Part shown: positions 6,859-7,683 of the stretch, piece after piece | Position numbering within the stretch: the first letter of the stretch is position 1 | Layout of the letters: every line of letters begins with the position of its first letter | Source: Roseovarius sp. | GTDB lineage: Bacteria > Pseudomonadota > Alphaproteobacteria > Rhodobacterales > Rhodobacteraceae | Assembly (NCBI GenBank): GCA_007125415.1 | Contig: SLDH01000316.1 | Span: forward strand, 1-7,683 | DNA length: 7,683 bases | Direction: 5' to 3' | Translations under genes and position numbers: made by a program | Notes under the pieces: model-generated | What the model was told of the DNA's origin: nothing | What the model saw: the letters and a program-made list of their open reading frames with translations, nothing else | Database searches by the model: none

Positions 6859-7135
6859 CGAGGCGGAAAAACGCTTAAAAACGCCCCATAGCTGTTCACA
6901 TCAACCGAACCATTTCTCAAGATGGTCACGAACGCTGTATCTTGCTCCAGTTCGATCATGGCGCTCTCGCCCATGTATGGCGCAATATCAAGTGTTCTCG
7001 CGTTATTGGCTCATGTTCTCTAAGTGAACTGCTGGTATTGCTGTCCTAAATTTACTACTTTAACTATCTTAATGTTTGATAACCTACAAATGGCCAATTG
7101 GGACATATGGGTTTGCAGGTAAGAGGTCGGGCACG
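6859..7135. other. Unassigned region between the transposase remnant and the sulfotransferase gene
   Basis: No intact gene was recognised. A minus-strand frame at about 6885-7013 is open for some 43 codons, with protein-like text such as LDIAPYMGESAMIELEQ and FVTILRNGSVDVNSYGAF, bounded upstream by a stop; I cannot place it in a family. The part from about 7020 to 7110 is clearly more AT-rich than its surroundings and probably holds the promoter of the downstream gene, though no clear -35/-10 pair stands out. A short palindrome CCAATTGG lies at 7094-7101. Confidence 0.4.
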
Positions 7136-7683
7136 ATGAGAAAAGAACCGCTTTATGTCTCGCCCGACCGCAGGCGTCGCGGTGACGGTGGGGGAGTTGA
7201 ACCGCTCGTCGTGCATTTCGGTACACATAAGACAGGCACCTCGTCGATCCAGGAAACGCTTCATGCCAATCGCGACCGACTGGACGAGGTCGATTTCATA
7301 GCTTTCGGTTTGGCCAATGCCTCGCTCACAATTCGCAACGCCTTCATGCACCCCGAACGGCACGCCCGCCGCATGCCGCCCGATGCTGCGCGCAATCCCA
7401 ATTTGCGGCGCCGTCGAGCGCGAGAAAGGTTCAAGTCCGCACTGGCTGCGCTGAAGCCGGAACGCCGAGCGATCCTGTCGGCCGAGCTCATTTCCCATCT
7501 CGACGCTGATGAATGCGCCGATCTCGTCGAGACACTGCGCTGTGCCGGCAAGCCGTTGATTTTCGTCGGCTATATGCGCGATCCGGTCAGCTATTATCGC
7601 TCCCTGTTTCAGGAGCGGCTCAAGAATCACGGGACCACGCTTGCTCCCGAAGGGAACGCGGCGCTCACACTGGGATATAACCG
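7136..7683 (+). CDS. Probable sulfotransferase-family protein, 5' part (continues beyond the window)
   Basis: From ATG 7136 the frame is open to the right edge, giving 182 residues without a stop. Residues 27-38 read HFGTHKTGTSSI, matching the 5'-phosphosulfate-binding loop of bacterial sulfotransferases (H-G-HKTGTTS). YMRDPVSYYRSLFQ at 147-160 resembles the 3'-phosphate-binding segment, with Arg148 and Ser152/156 as candidates. Such enzymes move sulfate from PAPS to an alcohol or sugar, often in surface polysaccharide or lipid synthesis; some relatives with this loop are uncharacterised. There is no signal peptide, and the first 20 residues are rich in Arg and Gly. AAGAGG at 7121-7126, 9 bases upstream, is a fair ribosome binding site. 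A 10-codon ORF (7107-7139) ends in a TGA that overlaps this ATG. The overlapping minus-strand frames carry no recognisable protein. The C-terminal half is not seen, so function is moderately sure. Confidence 0.78.
   Translation, partial: MRKEPLYVSPDRRRRGDGGGVEPLVVHFGTHKTGTSSIQETLHANRDRLDEVDFIAFGLANASLTIRNAFMHPERHARRMPPDAARNPNLRRRRARERFKSALAALKPERRAILSAELISHLDADECADLVETLRCAGKPLIFVGYMRDPVSYYRSLFQERLKNHGTTLAPEGNAALTLGYN

Noticed and set aside
7064..7630. 188-codon minus-strand ORF
   Set aside because: Antisense to the sulfotransferase gene, which has recognisable motifs on the plus strand.

Overview
The window reads as a piece of a GC-rich proteobacterial chromosome. Codon use and protein style (Tat-exported substrate-binding protein, fused two-domain ATPase, short GGAG-type ribosome binding sites) suggest an alphaproteobacterium, perhaps Rhodobacterales-like. 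That placement is an inference from style, not from a marker gene.

The centre (840-6258, + strand) is an intact four-gene ABC importer operon of the peptide/nickel/opine (Dpp/Opp) class. It runs: periplasmic binding protein with a twin-arginine signal (840-2435), a 332-base spacer that opens with a strong stem-loop, DppB-type permease (2768-3733), DppC-type permease (3742-4620), and one 544-residue protein carrying both ATPase domains (4624-6258). The binding protein captures the solute outside the inner membrane, the two permeases form the channel, and the fused ATPase drives uptake. The last three genes are separated by only 8 and 3 bases and are probably translationally coupled. The substrate cannot be read from sequence.

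The operon is flanked by decayed DNA. On the left (1 to about 534, - strand, running off the edge) is a broken histone deacetylase/acetylpolyamine amidohydrolase-type gene with a frameshift, an in-frame stop, an internal deletion and altered active-site residues. It faces away from the transporter, and enzymes of this kind act on acetylated amines, so the two may once have worked together. On the right are a fragment of an alkylsulfatase-type metallo-hydrolase gene (about 6266-6612, - strand) and, directly abutting it, the wreck of an IS3-family transposase (6630-6858, + strand). A further unrecognised and probably decayed stretch follows.

An AT-rich patch near 7020-7110 precedes the last gene, a probable sulfotransferase (7136 to the right edge, + strand, incomplete), whose reading frame is open to the end of the window. 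No RNA genes, CRISPR arrays or intact mobile elements were seen. I found no convincing new biological system; the most informative features are the two gene graveyards around an intact transporter, the post-stop stem-loop, and the truncated sulfotransferase gene.
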